Assembly: GCA_049322335.1 (NCBI GenBank)
Contig: JBMORL010000037.1
Span: forward strand, 62,001-126,000
DNA: 64,000 bases
Direction of reading: 5' to 3'
DNA from: JBMORL01 sp049322335
Lineage (GTDB): Bacteria; Bacteroidota; Bacteroidia; Flavobacteriales_D; UBA2798
Part shown: positions 34,465 through 43,554 of the stretch, piece by piece
How the letters are laid out: the number at the start of each line of letters is the position of its first letter
Numbering within the stretch: position 1 is the first letter of the stretch
Translations under genes and position numbers: made by a program
The notes under the pieces: model-generated
What the model saw: only the letters and a program-made list of their open reading frames with translations
Told to the model about the DNA's origin: nothing
Database searches by the model: none

Positions 34465-37400
34465 TTACCTCATCAGGTACATTTTTCCAAATCCTTTTTT
34501 GAAATGCGCATCGGCACCGCTTTCACGTTTTTCGATGTCTTCGCCATTAATTTTTGCAATCACGCGATACAGGTAAACCCCATTGGCCAGCCGGTCGCCA
34601 AACTCATCGGTTCCGTCCCAGTAATAATCGGTGATATTTCTTCCAATGCGCAATGTTCCCAGTTCGTCCATACCGATTTCTTTTACCACTTTCCCTGTAA
34701 TAGTCATGATCTGTATATTCATAAACTCCGGCAATTCGCTACCCGTTAGTGTGAATACAAAATGAGTTTTGGTAGTGAAGGGATTCGGGTAATTCATGAT
34801 TTCTGTTATAGTGGAAGCATTCACCACTTCAAAATCGATGGTATAGGTTTTATCGGTGGCAAAACCAGCTGTTCCCGACAGGTTGCCGGTTTTATCTGAA
34901 GCCTGGATCAGCAATGTGTATTTTCCATCAGCAAGTAACCGGGGGTTATATTGAATTTTGAATTTATCCTGTGGTCCCGTGGAAGGCGTATAGATGAGTT
35001 GTTGCACCCCGCTTTCCCAGAAGTAAACACGATCCTGGTTTCCGGCCGGATCGGTAAGATAAACTGCAAATGAAGCAGTATCTTCATCCGAATCCATCAC
35101 CAGCCAGGGGTTTTCGTCATTCAGGGTAATAAAAATCTCAGGATTAGGACTCACAATATCTCCATTGAGAATGTGAATTCCGTCAAAAGTCACATCAAGT
35201 ATCGGGTTGGTGATATCACGGTTGACATAAAACGGCACCTGTGCAAAATTATTGAAGTGATATTGTTCGGGCTGATCGTAAACTGAAAAGGTGATAAAAG
35301 AAGGATCGGGGTTTACTTCTATCCAGATACTGTTGAGTCCTCCATACCCTTTGGTGGAAAAAGTGATGGTATCGAGGAGAATTTCTCCCGAACGAAGGGA
35401 ATCCTGCCGCGGATAGGAAATATAATTTTTCACCCGGTTTTCGTCTTCAATCCAGTAAAATACAAGTAAGCTGTCCATGTCGTACTCACTGATATTTTCA
35501 ACAGCAATGGCAAACGACATATCCTGGCCTTCATCCAAACTATCGGTAAGCGCACTTACGTAGAAACCGAGGTTACTGTTTACCGCTGCTTCAGGAACGG
35601 GAGTATAAACCAACTGCCATCTTTTGGTTTGGGCAGGGGTAAAAAAAGCTGTGTCTTTAAACCAGCCTTTTAATTTCACATAGGGATAGGTATTGGCATC
35701 CACCAATGGGTTAAGGTCAATAATGGAATCAAGTGAAGTAAATAATGTATCTACCAGCACTTGTTCTGTACCACCGGCTGTAATACCAATTACTGATAGC
35801 CGCGCTGTATCGGTAGACACCGGTGAATCTACCGTTTCCTGCTGCCAGTAAAGCGATTCCCATTTGGCTGCCGGTCCCGCTGTTTCTGATGTCATACTAC
35901 CGATATAATCAAAACCAAAAAGCGAATCGGTCAATGAAATAAACGAACCTATCGAATCGCCAATAACCACTTTTGTTTGCGAGGGGTCGCCTACACGTGC
36001 CAAAACTATGAATGGAGCATTAGGTCTTCCGGCATAAATGCTGTCTGCACCCAATGAACTGAACATCGTATACATTTGTGGCGTCCATTGTGAATAATCA
36101 GCATACAACCAGGTATAAATCAACACATAGTGCCCATCAGGTATTTTATTATTCACCATACTTACCAGTGAATCCAATTGTTCGGGAACACTTGGCTCCT
36201 GATCGAAAATAAAAAACTTTTCCACCCTGGCGCGGCAACTACCACATCCATTGTTTTTATTTCCAAACTGGTGATCAGGATTTACCATTACACAGGTACA
36301 CGACCAGTCTGTTGTTGGGCAATTATAGGTACCCCACGATTCAAGGGAAATGGGATCTATTACGCCTACATGAATAGCAGGATAAGTCGACCCACACCCA
36401 CTATAATCCTGCAAATCATTATCCAGATACCAGTTCGTTCCATAAAACTCTGAACTATTTGTTGCGTTCCCAAAAACATTACAATCAATCCTCCTGATAT
36501 TGGGATTCCATGTCCATCCTTTATTTATTGTATCATAATTTAACGTTTGATGATAATTTCCTTCAAACTGGTCGAAGTGCGCCTGCCCCCATCCCGTTAG
36601 GTTATTGATATATTGAAATGAACTTTCCAGCCAGTAATACACCGAACTATCGGGAGACACACGCCAGAAATACACCGTGCTGTCGGTAAATATCAGGGGA
36701 TCGGGAGTCGAATTGGCGAGCAACCAGTTGGCGGCAGTGGCTTCCACTACTCCGCCACCTGAATTCACTACCTGGTAGTGCAATGCCGGGCTGTTGAATT
36801 TTGAAGACGTATCAATTTCAAAACGATAATTCGTTACCGGGGCCAGCGCATTTAAAGTAGAAGCTTTAAAGGTAATGGCGCTATCGGGCACAATAGCAAA
36901 TTCGTAAGGATAAACCGGTGCAACGGCATTGGAGTTAATGAAGAAAGTAGTGCTGGTAATATTATTACCCAGTTCATCATAATGTTCATCCACAAAATCA
37001 GGAATGTCCACCGATACATCAAATGTATTTATTCCAACAGCAATATTGTGCTGCACAGGAACACGAAATACAATTGTATCTTTAAACAGGCTACGCAACA
37101 AGGTTTGAGTATACAGCGAATCCGCACCATTGGGAAAACCGCGTCTTAATTCTACAATGATGGTATCGCTGGTAGCTTTTCCGATATTGGTAACGATCAC
37201 ATTTACGTTCATGGAATCATCAGCCAGCGTAATGGTAGTGGGTTCGAAGAAAATATCCTGTTGTCGTACTACCAGTTCAGGGGCCATGTGATAATGTAAC
37301 TTCAATGCAGGATCGCCATGCAAAGTTACCTGTGTACAGGCATTTTCAAGCGGAATGAAGTCGGTTTGAGTATATTGAGAAGAGTCGATAGCCAGCACCA

Positions 37401-39678
37401 CTTGCTCCCCAACACTTTTTCCATAATTGTACCAGCTGAATTGTTTATACAGATAAGATGAATAAGTATACAGCGGGCCTGTAAATCCAAGTTTTACGGA
37501 AGCTAAAAATCCTATAACCCCTTTATTGGAAATTAAAGTGAATTTTTCGCTGGCACTAACCTTCTGCGTGGGATCTGATGGCGTGGGTTGATGTATATCT
37601 CCGGTATAACAGGCATTACCTATGAGAAACGGATATTTTCCATTGCCGTTAGTCCAGTTTTGAGGTTCATCCAGGTTTTGGTCAAATCCCGATACGCTGG
37701 AGTGTCCGAAAAACGTCATCAGCGCAGTTCCGTTTTCGATATTGTTCATCACCTCATCATATTCAATGGGATTGATGGGTTGTGAAGATGTTTTTGCAAA
37801 CGTATTAATGTCTGCACCAAACAATGTATCTTCAATATATCTTCCGAATCCGTACAGGAATGACTGAAACAATATTTGTTCGGATGTATTGGAACCGCCA
37901 CTGAAATGCATTACCCGCTTCATCCATTCTTTATCTTCAATAGTATAGGGTGTATTGGGATCCTGCAATGCTTCATACTGGATCATTTTATTCAGGTAGT
38001 CGGTTACTTCCTGTGGTGAAACAGCCGACAATCTGCCGGTGGGAATAGCAGGGCGCAAACCGTTACCTGCCAAACCGGCTGTAATCAGGTTATCGCTGCA
38101 CGGATAGCCGTAGCTGGGAACAAGGTTATTCTGAAAGTTGGTTACATCTTTTCTTGATCCTTCATAACCTCCTTCGTTGGCATCGCGGATAGATTTACCC
38201 ATAAGAAATAAAAACCTGGGATTAGTAGGCCATTCATCCATCATATCCTTACAAAATCTTCTGAAAGCAATACCGTGTTTCTGAATTCCGCCACCGTACT
38301 GGTGATACAGTTCTTCAGCATTTACCACTACTGTGTTATGCGAACCACCTGCTATTGATGCGCGGTAACCGGAATAATTGGTGGCTTCTGTCATCAGCGA
38401 AGGATGAGTGATAATGATATAGGCATCACTTATATCCATTCCGGGATAATTCGTAAATCCTCCGTTACCATTCACCGCGTTAAGTTGTGTAACCTGGATA
38501 AGGTCGGATGCTGAATTATAAAAGCACCGCGCGTTAATACCGGAATTGTGATTGGGAATAATAGCTTCGTATACCGCACCATTGAGTGTAAGCGGTATTC
38601 GTTTTACCGTATCTGTTATATCATATAAATTGTATCCGGGCCCGCCTGCAAAACCATTGAGTGAAAGCCGGGTTTTACTTTCAGAAGAATTGAAAGGAAC
38701 AAACATTTCCATAGATAAGGCTCCACCCATGTTATTGGAATGCGGATAAATAATCGTAGTAGAAAAAACCGACTGGTAATCGGTTGCCACGCCCAGGTCG
38801 GTAACAATTTCGTAATAAACAGCTGTGGTAACTCCTAAATCAGTATTGGGAACTGTAAATGTTGTTTTAATGTGCTTATATCCCCTGAACGTTGTATCGT
38901 AAGCAATAGTGGAAGAGGGGCCGTATTTAATACGGAGGTGATGATTGGGGTCTGTACTTAGTGGTGTTGATGCATACGATGCTCCTGCTGAAGAAGTAAA
39001 TACGGTGGCATCGGGTGCTCCCACACCGCTATAATAGCCGGGTGTACTCATTGCATACGAAAATGTATATCCGCCATAGGCGACACCATTTACCGGTTCG
39101 GCTGCCCACCCTTCTGCAGTACGTAAAAAACTGGAAGAAGCTCCGTTTACCTGCTCTCCGAAAAGATAATAATTCGATTCTTTATAATAATTCTTTTTCC
39201 ACCACCAGTTGACGGTTGTATAGGAGCTGTAATTAGTATCGGTCTCCACCACCATTCTGCGATTGGTAAGAGAGGAATTCCAGGTGAGGTAATAACAAAT
39301 GGTATCATTCACCAAACTATAATACATATCGGGCATGGCTCCGGTGCTGTCATACACAAGACTGTCCAGCCACGCATCATTTTTATCCGCATAAAATTCG
39401 ATGTAATCAGTAGGATCAAATACATTGTCCTGTTCGCCTTCTACGTGGATATACAATTCTTTTTCGCGGCCGAATACCTGGAAATTTTTTGGGTTGATAG
39501 TGGATACATCAATACCGGCAGCTACCATGGTATTGTAATCAATGCGATGAATACCGCTTCGGATTACCTGGAAATAATAATACTTCTGTCCATACACGAT
39601 CCATTCATTTCCGTTGGTTTGTGCAAACCCGGAGTACGTTAGTAAAGAAAATAAAAGGATGTGGTAGATTTTCCTCAT
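34465..39678 (-). CDS. Giant C25 (gingipain-family) peptidase with T9SS C-terminal domain; PorU paralogue
   Basis: A 1737-residue exported protein (signal peptide ending SGFAQ). The C25 domain has a catalytic pair at H659 (MTFFGHSSVSGFD) and C690 (FLIGNACYTGDIH). It is followed by CARDB-like beta domains (about 860-960), further beta domains, and a C-terminal sorting-type domain (NYPNPFTTKTHFVF, ITGKVVKEIG, WDGTDEFGDRLANG). That C-terminal domain closely matches PorU at 1157-5068, including the NYPNPFTTKT and FGDRLA blocks. It overlaps the upstream PorV-family gene by 4 nt. It could be a second sortase or a large T9SS-exported surface protease. Confidence 0.88.
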   Translation of the reverse strand: MRKIYHILLFSLLTYSGFAQTNGNEWIVYGQKYYYFQVIRSGIHRIDYNTMVAAGIDVSTINPKNFQVFGREKELYIHVEGEQDNVFDPTDYIEFYADKNDAWLDSLVYDSTGAMPDMYYSLVNDTICYYLTWNSSLTNRRMVVETDTNYSSYTTVNWWWKKNYYKESNYYLFGEQVNGASSSFLRTAEGWAAEPVNGVAYGGYTFSYAMSTPGYYSGVGAPDATVFTSSAGASYASTPLSTDPNHHLRIKYGPSSTIAYDTTFRGYKHIKTTFTVPNTDLGVTTAVYYEIVTDLGVATDYQSVFSTTIIYPHSNNMGGALSMEMFVPFNSSESKTRLSLNGFAGGPGYNLYDITDTVKRIPLTLNGAVYEAIIPNHNSGINARCFYNSASDLIQVTQLNAVNGNGGFTNYPGMDISDAYIIITHPSLMTEATNYSGYRASIAGGSHNTVVVNAEELYHQYGGGIQKHGIAFRRFCKDMMDEWPTNPRFLFLMGKSIRDANEGGYEGSRKDVTNFQNNLVPSYGYPCSDNLITAGLAGNGLRPAIPTGRLSAVSPQEVTDYLNKMIQYEALQDPNTPYTIEDKEWMKRVMHFSGGSNTSEQILFQSFLYGFGRYIEDTLFGADINTFAKTSSQPINPIEYDEVMNNIENGTALMTFFGHSSVSGFDQNLDEPQNWTNGNGKYPFLIGNACYTGDIHQPTPSDPTQKVSASEKFTLISNKGVIGFLASVKLGFTGPLYTYSSYLYKQFSWYNYGKSVGEQVVLAIDSSQYTQTDFIPLENACTQVTLHGDPALKLHYHMAPELVVRQQDIFFEPTTITLADDSMNVNVIVTNIGKATSDTIIVELRRGFPNGADSLYTQTLLRSLFKDTIVFRVPVQHNIAVGINTFDVSVDIPDFVDEHYDELGNNITSTTFFINSNAVAPVYPYEFAIVPDSAITFKASTLNALAPVTNYRFEIDTSSKFNSPALHYQVVNSGGGVVEATAANWLLANSTPDPLIFTDSTVYFWRVSPDSSVYYWLESSFQYINNLTGWGQAHFDQFEGNYHQTLNYDTINKGWTWNPNIRRIDCNVFGNATNSSEFYGTNWYLDNDLQDYSGCGSTYPAIHVGVIDPISLESWGTYNCPTTDWSCTCVMVNPDHQFGNKNNGCGSCRARVEKFFIFDQEPSVPEQLDSLVSMVNNKIPDGHYVLIYTWLYADYSQWTPQMYTMFSSLGADSIYAGRPNAPFIVLARVGDPSQTKVVIGDSIGSFISLTDSLFGFDYIGSMTSETAGPAAKWESLYWQQETVDSPVSTDTARLSVIGITAGGTEQVLVDTLFTSLDSIIDLNPLVDANTYPYVKLKGWFKDTAFFTPAQTKRWQLVYTPVPEAAVNSNLGFYVSALTDSLDEGQDMSFAIAVENISEYDMDSLLVFYWIEDENRVKNYISYPRQDSLRSGEILLDTITFSTKGYGGLNSIWIEVNPDPSFITFSVYDQPEQYHFNNFAQVPFYVNRDITNPILDVTFDGIHILNGDIVSPNPEIFITLNDENPWLVMDSDEDTASFAVYLTDPAGNQDRVYFWESGVQQLIYTPSTGPQDKFKIQYNPRLLADGKYTLLIQASDKTGNLSGTAGFATDKTYTIDFEVVNASTITEIMNYPNPFTTKTHFVFTLTGSELPEFMNIQIMTITGKVVKEIGMDELGTLRIGRNITDYYWDGTDEFGDRLANGVYLYRVIAKINGEDIEKRESGADAHFKKGFGKMYLMR

Positions 39679-40754
39679 GAGCCCCCGTTTTTGGAAATAT
39701 CAAACTTCAGTGAGAAAATATTGGAATACAGTGCCACCGACTGGTCGCCAATATCGGTAAGGGCATAATCCAGCGAAATGCGTTTTATTTTCAATCCTAC
39801 ACCGATGTTGGGCTGAAAAATGGTGGATTGGGTGTTATCAATTTCTGTCACCTTCTGAATATTTCCCAAACCGGCACGCAGGAAAACGATGTTTTTAAAT
39901 CCTGCCTCAAGCCCCATGTGCGGATCAATGCTCATGAAATTGGATTTGATGAGTACATTTCGTTTTCCGTCAAAGGTCATATCAAGGTCAACTTCTCCCA
40001 TCAGTGTAAATTTTTCACCCAGCTTAAAATTTCTTCCGGCACCCAGCAGCAACCGGGGCAACGTTAGTTCGGTGGAATTTTCGGGAATTTCATTTCCTGT
40101 AATGGCGAAAGTATTGATCATCTCTTCCGAAAGATCATAACTCCAGGCGTTGAATGTAGTGGTGATATCGCGTGCCATAGCCCCAAATAACCATTCTTTG
40201 TATTTATACTGTGCCGAAACATCCAGCCCGAATCCCCACGACTTTCCGAAATCGCCCACTTTACGGTGAACGATCTTGAAATTTCCACCTACGGTTAGTC
40301 CTTCAATTCCCAGTTTGCGGGCATAGGAAGCGATAAAGGCATAATCAGCCGCGCTGAAAGTGGTGATGCGGTCGTAATCAATATTTCCGTTGGCATCAAT
40401 CAGTTCGGTGGTATTGGGAATATCGTCCACCCCAAACCGGATAATCGAAATTCCGAATGCGCTCGATGAATCAATTTTTTTAGCCACAGAACCGTAGTCG
40501 TATTTGGCAATACCGGCAAAATATTCGGCATGCATGAGTCCTACCTGGAGGTCTTGACCCAATCCCATCAACCCTGCCGGGTTCCAGTAGCCGGAGGTAA
40601 CGTCATTTACCGATCCGATAACGGAGTTAGACATCGACAACGAACGGGCACCAACGCCAATGGCCAGGAATTCGTTGCTGTATTTGGGCGCCTGTGCCAT
40701 AAGGCCGGAGGCGTTTATAACGAGCGTAAGTGAGCAGATGATAAGTTTCTTCAT
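39675..40754 (-). CDS. PorV/PorQ-family outer-membrane barrel paired with the giant C25 peptidase
   Basis: A 359-residue protein with a signal peptide ending LMAQ. FLAIGVGARSLSMSNSVIGS and DVTSGYWNPAGLMGLG form the family signature (compare GADSRSGAMGD in PorV at 1-1085). The remainder is strand-rich (VGGNFKIVHRKVGDFGKSWG, IKRISLDYALTDIGDQSVAL) and ends FSLKFDISK, as in FadL-type barrels. The 4-nt overlap with the C25 gene suggests the two proteins act together, as PorV and PorU do. Gene order is reversed relative to porU-porV. Confidence 0.87.
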   Translation of the reverse strand: MKKLIICSLTLVINASGLMAQAPKYSNEFLAIGVGARSLSMSNSVIGSVNDVTSGYWNPAGLMGLGQDLQVGLMHAEYFAGIAKYDYGSVAKKIDSSSAFGISIIRFGVDDIPNTTELIDANGNIDYDRITTFSAADYAFIASYARKLGIEGLTVGGNFKIVHRKVGDFGKSWGFGLDVSAQYKYKEWLFGAMARDITTTFNAWSYDLSEEMINTFAITGNEIPENSTELTLPRLLLGAGRNFKLGEKFTLMGEVDLDMTFDGKRNVLIKSNFMSIDPHMGLEAGFKNIVFLRAGLGNIQKVTEIDNTQSTIFQPNIGVGLKIKRISLDYALTDIGDQSVALYSNIFSLKFDISKNGGS

Positions 40755-40871
40755 GTGTCAGGTAAAAATACGGTTTTTGGTGAATAATTCAATACGTGGA
40801 AAAGCCGGTTTATTACCACCAATAACTGAATATAAGACGAAAAATTGCGCCCGCAGGTTCCTTTTTCTGGC

Positions 40872-40879
40872 TATTTTTG
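40872..40879 (+). promoter_or_regulatory. -7 promoter element for pssA
   Basis: TATTTTTG, 6 nt before the pssA ATG. A possible TTG -33 box lies at 40845-40847 with a 24-nt spacer. Confidence 0.5.
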
Positions 40880-40885
40880 TGACCA

Positions 40886-41806
40886 ATGAACCGCATTATA
40901 GGACTTATACCCCATTTGTTCACCCTCGGCAACCTGCTGTGCGGGTGTTTGGCTATCAAATATGCGTTTGAATGGGATCTTGTGATGGCCGCTTACCTCG
41001 TTGGCATTGCGGCAGTTCTCGATTTTTTTGACGGGTTTCTGGCAAGATTGCTGAAAGTGAGCGGTGACCTCGGCAAGCAACTCGACTCACTGGCCGATGT
41101 GGTGAGTTTTGGCGTGGTGCCGGGGGTGGTGATGTTTCAATATTTGAAGTTTACAGCTTATCAGGATTTAGAATATCCAGTAAATGAAACTGATTATGAA
41201 GTATGGTATTTTTACATTTCATTTTTGATACCGCTTTTTTCAGCATTCAGATTAGCGAAATTCAATATTGATGAAAGGCAGTCTAGTGGTTTTTTAGGAT
41301 TACCAACACCAGCCAATGCCATTTTCTTTTGTTCAATACCATTGATTTTTGCTTTTTATTCATCATCAATGAATGACATCACTCCAAAAAGGTTATTAGA
41401 AGGAGATTATTCTATAAGGTACTGTGGGGAGAACAAAAATATCATAGAGGATAATTTTCATAAAGTAATTTCATGCGGGTATTTAGAAACCAACTCTTTT
41501 ATGGAAAAAGAATTCCAATTAAAACAACTAAAAAAATACACAAATGAATCGTTAAACACCGAATTGCTTACTAATACAAAACTATTACTTATTTTAATTA
41601 TTATCTTCTCCCTCCTCCTCGTCTCCAATCTCCCCCTTTTCGCTCTTAAATTCAAAAATTTTGGATGGGCGGATAATAAGATACGCTATATTTTTGTTGT
41701 TATCTCGCTGGCGATGTTGATAATATTGCAACTCGTGGCTATTCCATTTATTATACTTTTGTACATCGTTTTATCGGTACTGAACCATTACATTTTCAAA
41801 TTATAA
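40886..41806 (+). CDS. pssA: CDP-diacylglycerol--serine O-phosphatidyltransferase with an unusual loop insert
   Basis: A 306-residue inner-membrane enzyme that makes phosphatidylserine, the precursor of phosphatidylethanolamine. The CDP-alcohol motif is complete (LDFFDGFLARLLKVSGDLGK, then QLDSLADVVSFG). SGFLGLPTPANAIFF and LPLFALKFKNFGW are typical of Bacteroidota PssA. Family members are about 235-245 residues. The excess comes from a hydrophilic insert at about residues 160-231 between membrane helices (from SSMNDITPKRLLEGDYSIRY to KKYTNESLNTELL), encoded by noticeably AT-richer DNA. It is followed by purS after 3 nt. Confidence 0.92.
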   Translation: MNRIIGLIPHLFTLGNLLCGCLAIKYAFEWDLVMAAYLVGIAAVLDFFDGFLARLLKVSGDLGKQLDSLADVVSFGVVPGVVMFQYLKFTAYQDLEYPVNETDYEVWYFYISFLIPLFSAFRLAKFNIDERQSSGFLGLPTPANAIFFCSIPLIFAFYSSSMNDITPKRLLEGDYSIRYCGENKNIIEDNFHKVISCGYLETNSFMEKEFQLKQLKKYTNESLNTELLTNTKLLLILIIIFSLLLVSNLPLFALKFKNFGWADNKIRYIFVVISLAMLIILQLVAIPFIILLYIVLSVLNHYIFKL

Positions 41807-41809
41807 AAC

Positions 41810-42061
41810 ATGAAGTTCAAAGCAGAAATTGACGTAATGCCCCACGAAGCACTACTGGATCCCCAGGGAAAAGCAGTAAGCAACAGCATGAAAAATCTTA
41901 ACCTTCCGGAAATTACAGGAGTGAGAATCGGAAAACACATTACTCTTGTTGTGGATGCCGGAACAAAAGCCGATGCTGAAAAAAAAGTGGATGATGCCTG
42001 TAAGAAGTTACTTTGCAACCCGATTATGGAAGGGTATAAGTTTACGGTGAAAGAAGCTTAA
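41810..42061 (+). CDS. purS: Phosphoribosylformylglycinamidine synthase subunit PurS
   Basis: An 83-residue protein with the PurS pattern: FKAEIDVMPHEALLDPQGKA, then a helix and TGVRIGKHITLVVD, DDACKKLLCNPIMEGYKF. PurS links PurL and PurQ in the three-part FGAM synthase of non-proteobacterial type. It begins 3 nt after pssA, so it is probably translated from the same mRNA, although the functions are unrelated. Confidence 0.92.
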   Translation: MKFKAEIDVMPHEALLDPQGKAVSNSMKNLNLPEITGVRIGKHITLVVDAGTKADAEKKVDDACKKLLCNPIMEGYKFTVKEA

Positions 42062-42066
42062 GAGAG

Positions 42067-42094
42067 ATGTTAGATGTTAGATGTTAGATGTTAG
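42067..42094. repeat. Four tandem copies of a 7-nt unit (ATGTTAG)
   Basis: ATGTTAG repeats four times directly after the purS stop, opening intergenic repeat copy B (to about 42256). This region also contains CTTGCCAC/GTGGCAAG and CACCACGC/GCGTGGTG inverted pairs and shares blocks with copy A at 12552-12720. Confidence 0.8.
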
Positions 42095-42141
42095 ACTTGC
42101 CACCACGCCAGTGCGCGTGGCAAGCTGCGCTTTAGCGTGGT

Positions 42142-42166
42142 GTTTTTCTGACTTCGTCAGAAAAAC
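42142..42166. terminator. Strong 11-bp hairpin between convergent genes
   Basis: GTTTTTCTGAC and GTCAGAAAAAC pair perfectly around TTC. The U/A-rich base on both sides fits a bidirectional terminator between purS (+) and the DAHP synthase gene (-). Confidence 0.6.
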
Positions 42167-42256
42167 AGAGATAAAAATTTCAGATTCTTACATCTTCCTA
42201 TCTGCATTTGTCTAAAATCTAATGTCTCTCCGTCTAAAATCTTTCCGTCTTACATC

Positions 42257-43357
42257 TCATTTCAATTTCGGCTTTTGATTCATCACCGATGTTTGTCTTT
42301 TGATAGATTCTTTGTGAATAAGCTCAAGGTATTTTTTCAGAAAATCATCGCTTAATCCCAGCACTTTCCCCAATGAAGATCGTGTATTAAGAATTTCTTC
42401 CCAGCGTTTTAACTGAAGAATGGTAACGTTGTTATCGCGTTTGTATTCCCCTATTTTTTCGGCCACATCCATTCGTGTAGAAATATACTGAACAATCGCT
42501 TCATCAATTTTATCGATCTCGGCCCGGAGTTCTTCCAGTTTACTGGAAAATTCAATGTCTTCGTTATTCTTTTCCCGCACTACTAACTGGCCAAGGATTT
42601 CAGCTAATTGCACAGGCGTAACCTGTTGCTGTGCATCGCTCCAGGCTTCATCGGGACAAATATGACTTTCAATCATCAGTCCCGAAAAATCGAGGTCTAA
42701 TGCTTTTTGAGCTACTTCCTGGATAGTATCCCTCCGGCCGCAGATATGGCTGGGATCGCAGATAATATCCAGTTCCGGGATCAGCGTTTTCAGTTCAATG
42801 GGAATTTCCCACATCGGTGCATTGCGGTAGTGTTTTTTTTCCATCGAAGAAAATCCGCGGTGAATGGCAGCTATGCGTTTTATTCCTGTTTTATTGATTC
42901 GTTCCAGCGCACCGATCCATAATTGCAAATCGGCATTTACCGGGTTTTTTACGAAAACAGGAATATCTGTTCCTTCCAGCGCATCCGCAATTTCCTGAAC
43001 GGAAAAAGGATTTACGGTAGTCCGCGCCCCGATCCATAAAATATCAATTCCTGCTTTCAGCGCTTCTTCCACATGCTCGGCATTAGCCACTTCGGTGGAT
43101 GTAAGCAGTCCGTTTTCTATTCCTGCTGTTTTCAACCATTGCAAACCCGGCTTTCCCACACCCTCAAACATATTAGGCCTCGTGCGGGGCTTCCATATTC
43201 CTGCACGAATAATTTGTATTCCCGTCTGCTTCAGCTTACGGATGGTATTGAACAATTGCTCCTCCGTCTCCGCACTACAAGGCCCGCTGATGATCAGCGG
43301 CCTTTTATAACCCGGAAACCAGTCTTTAAGCGGAATGATATCTAATTTAACACTCAT
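42257..43357 (-). CDS. Bifunctional DAHP synthase / chorismate mutase
   Basis: A 366-residue fusion acting at both ends of the shikimate pathway. The type I-beta DAHP synthase barrel (residues 1-265) shows PLIISGPCSAETEEQL, IRAGIWKPRTRPNMFEGVG, TEVANAEHVEEAL, and the metal-binding ends CDPSHICGRR and ESHICPDEAWSD. The C-terminal AroQ chorismate mutase (about 270-355) shows LEELRAEIDKIDEAIVQYIS and VAEKIGEYKRDNNV. The ATG at 43355-43357 is preferred, because a TAnnTTTG promoter lies 11 nt upstream inside the longer reading. Fused mutase domains commonly give prephenate feedback control. Confidence 0.94.
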   Translation of the reverse strand: MSVKLDIIPLKDWFPGYKRPLIISGPCSAETEEQLFNTIRKLKQTGIQIIRAGIWKPRTRPNMFEGVGKPGLQWLKTAGIENGLLTSTEVANAEHVEEALKAGIDILWIGARTTVNPFSVQEIADALEGTDIPVFVKNPVNADLQLWIGALERINKTGIKRIAAIHRGFSSMEKKHYRNAPMWEIPIELKTLIPELDIICDPSHICGRRDTIQEVAQKALDLDFSGLMIESHICPDEAWSDAQQQVTPVQLAEILGQLVVREKNNEDIEFSSKLEELRAEIDKIDEAIVQYISTRMDVAEKIGEYKRDNNVTILQLKRWEEILNTRSSLGKVLGLSDDFLKKYLELIHKESIKRQTSVMNQKPKLK

Positions 43358-43368
43358 CTTTCTGCCTG

Positions 43369-43376
43369 CAAATTTA
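43369..43376 (-). promoter_or_regulatory. -7 promoter element for DAHP synthase/chorismate mutase
   Basis: TAAATTTG on the minus strand, 11 nt before the ATG at 43357. Confidence 0.5.
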
Positions 43377-43542
43377 CCTTCTTTTCCGCTCACCTGTATG
43401 TTCATTTTTTCCACTAAAAACAGGCATTTGCCCTATTTGTTCGGCTTTAGGGAAAATGTTTTTCCCAATGAAAATCGTTTTTGTCGTTTGTTGGATGAAA
43501 AAGCGACTTACAATAAACTGTTTTTATTATTCATTCTCTCAT

Positions 43543-43550
43543 TACCTTTG
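43543..43550 (+). promoter_or_regulatory. -7 promoter element for cysH
   Basis: TACCTTTG, 4 nt before the cysH ATG at 43555. It overlaps a longer reading frame from 43456, which is therefore rejected. Confidence 0.5.
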
Positions 43551-43554
43551 CTGC

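Noticed and set aside
42257..43414. Longer 385-residue start for DAHP synthase/chorismate mutase
   Set aside because: The extra 19 residues overlap a TAnnTTTG promoter, and family proteins begin close to the inner ATG.
43456..43554. A 33-codon N-terminal extension of cysH
   Set aside because: The -7 promoter element at 43543 lies within it, and family members begin near MTPEEIK.
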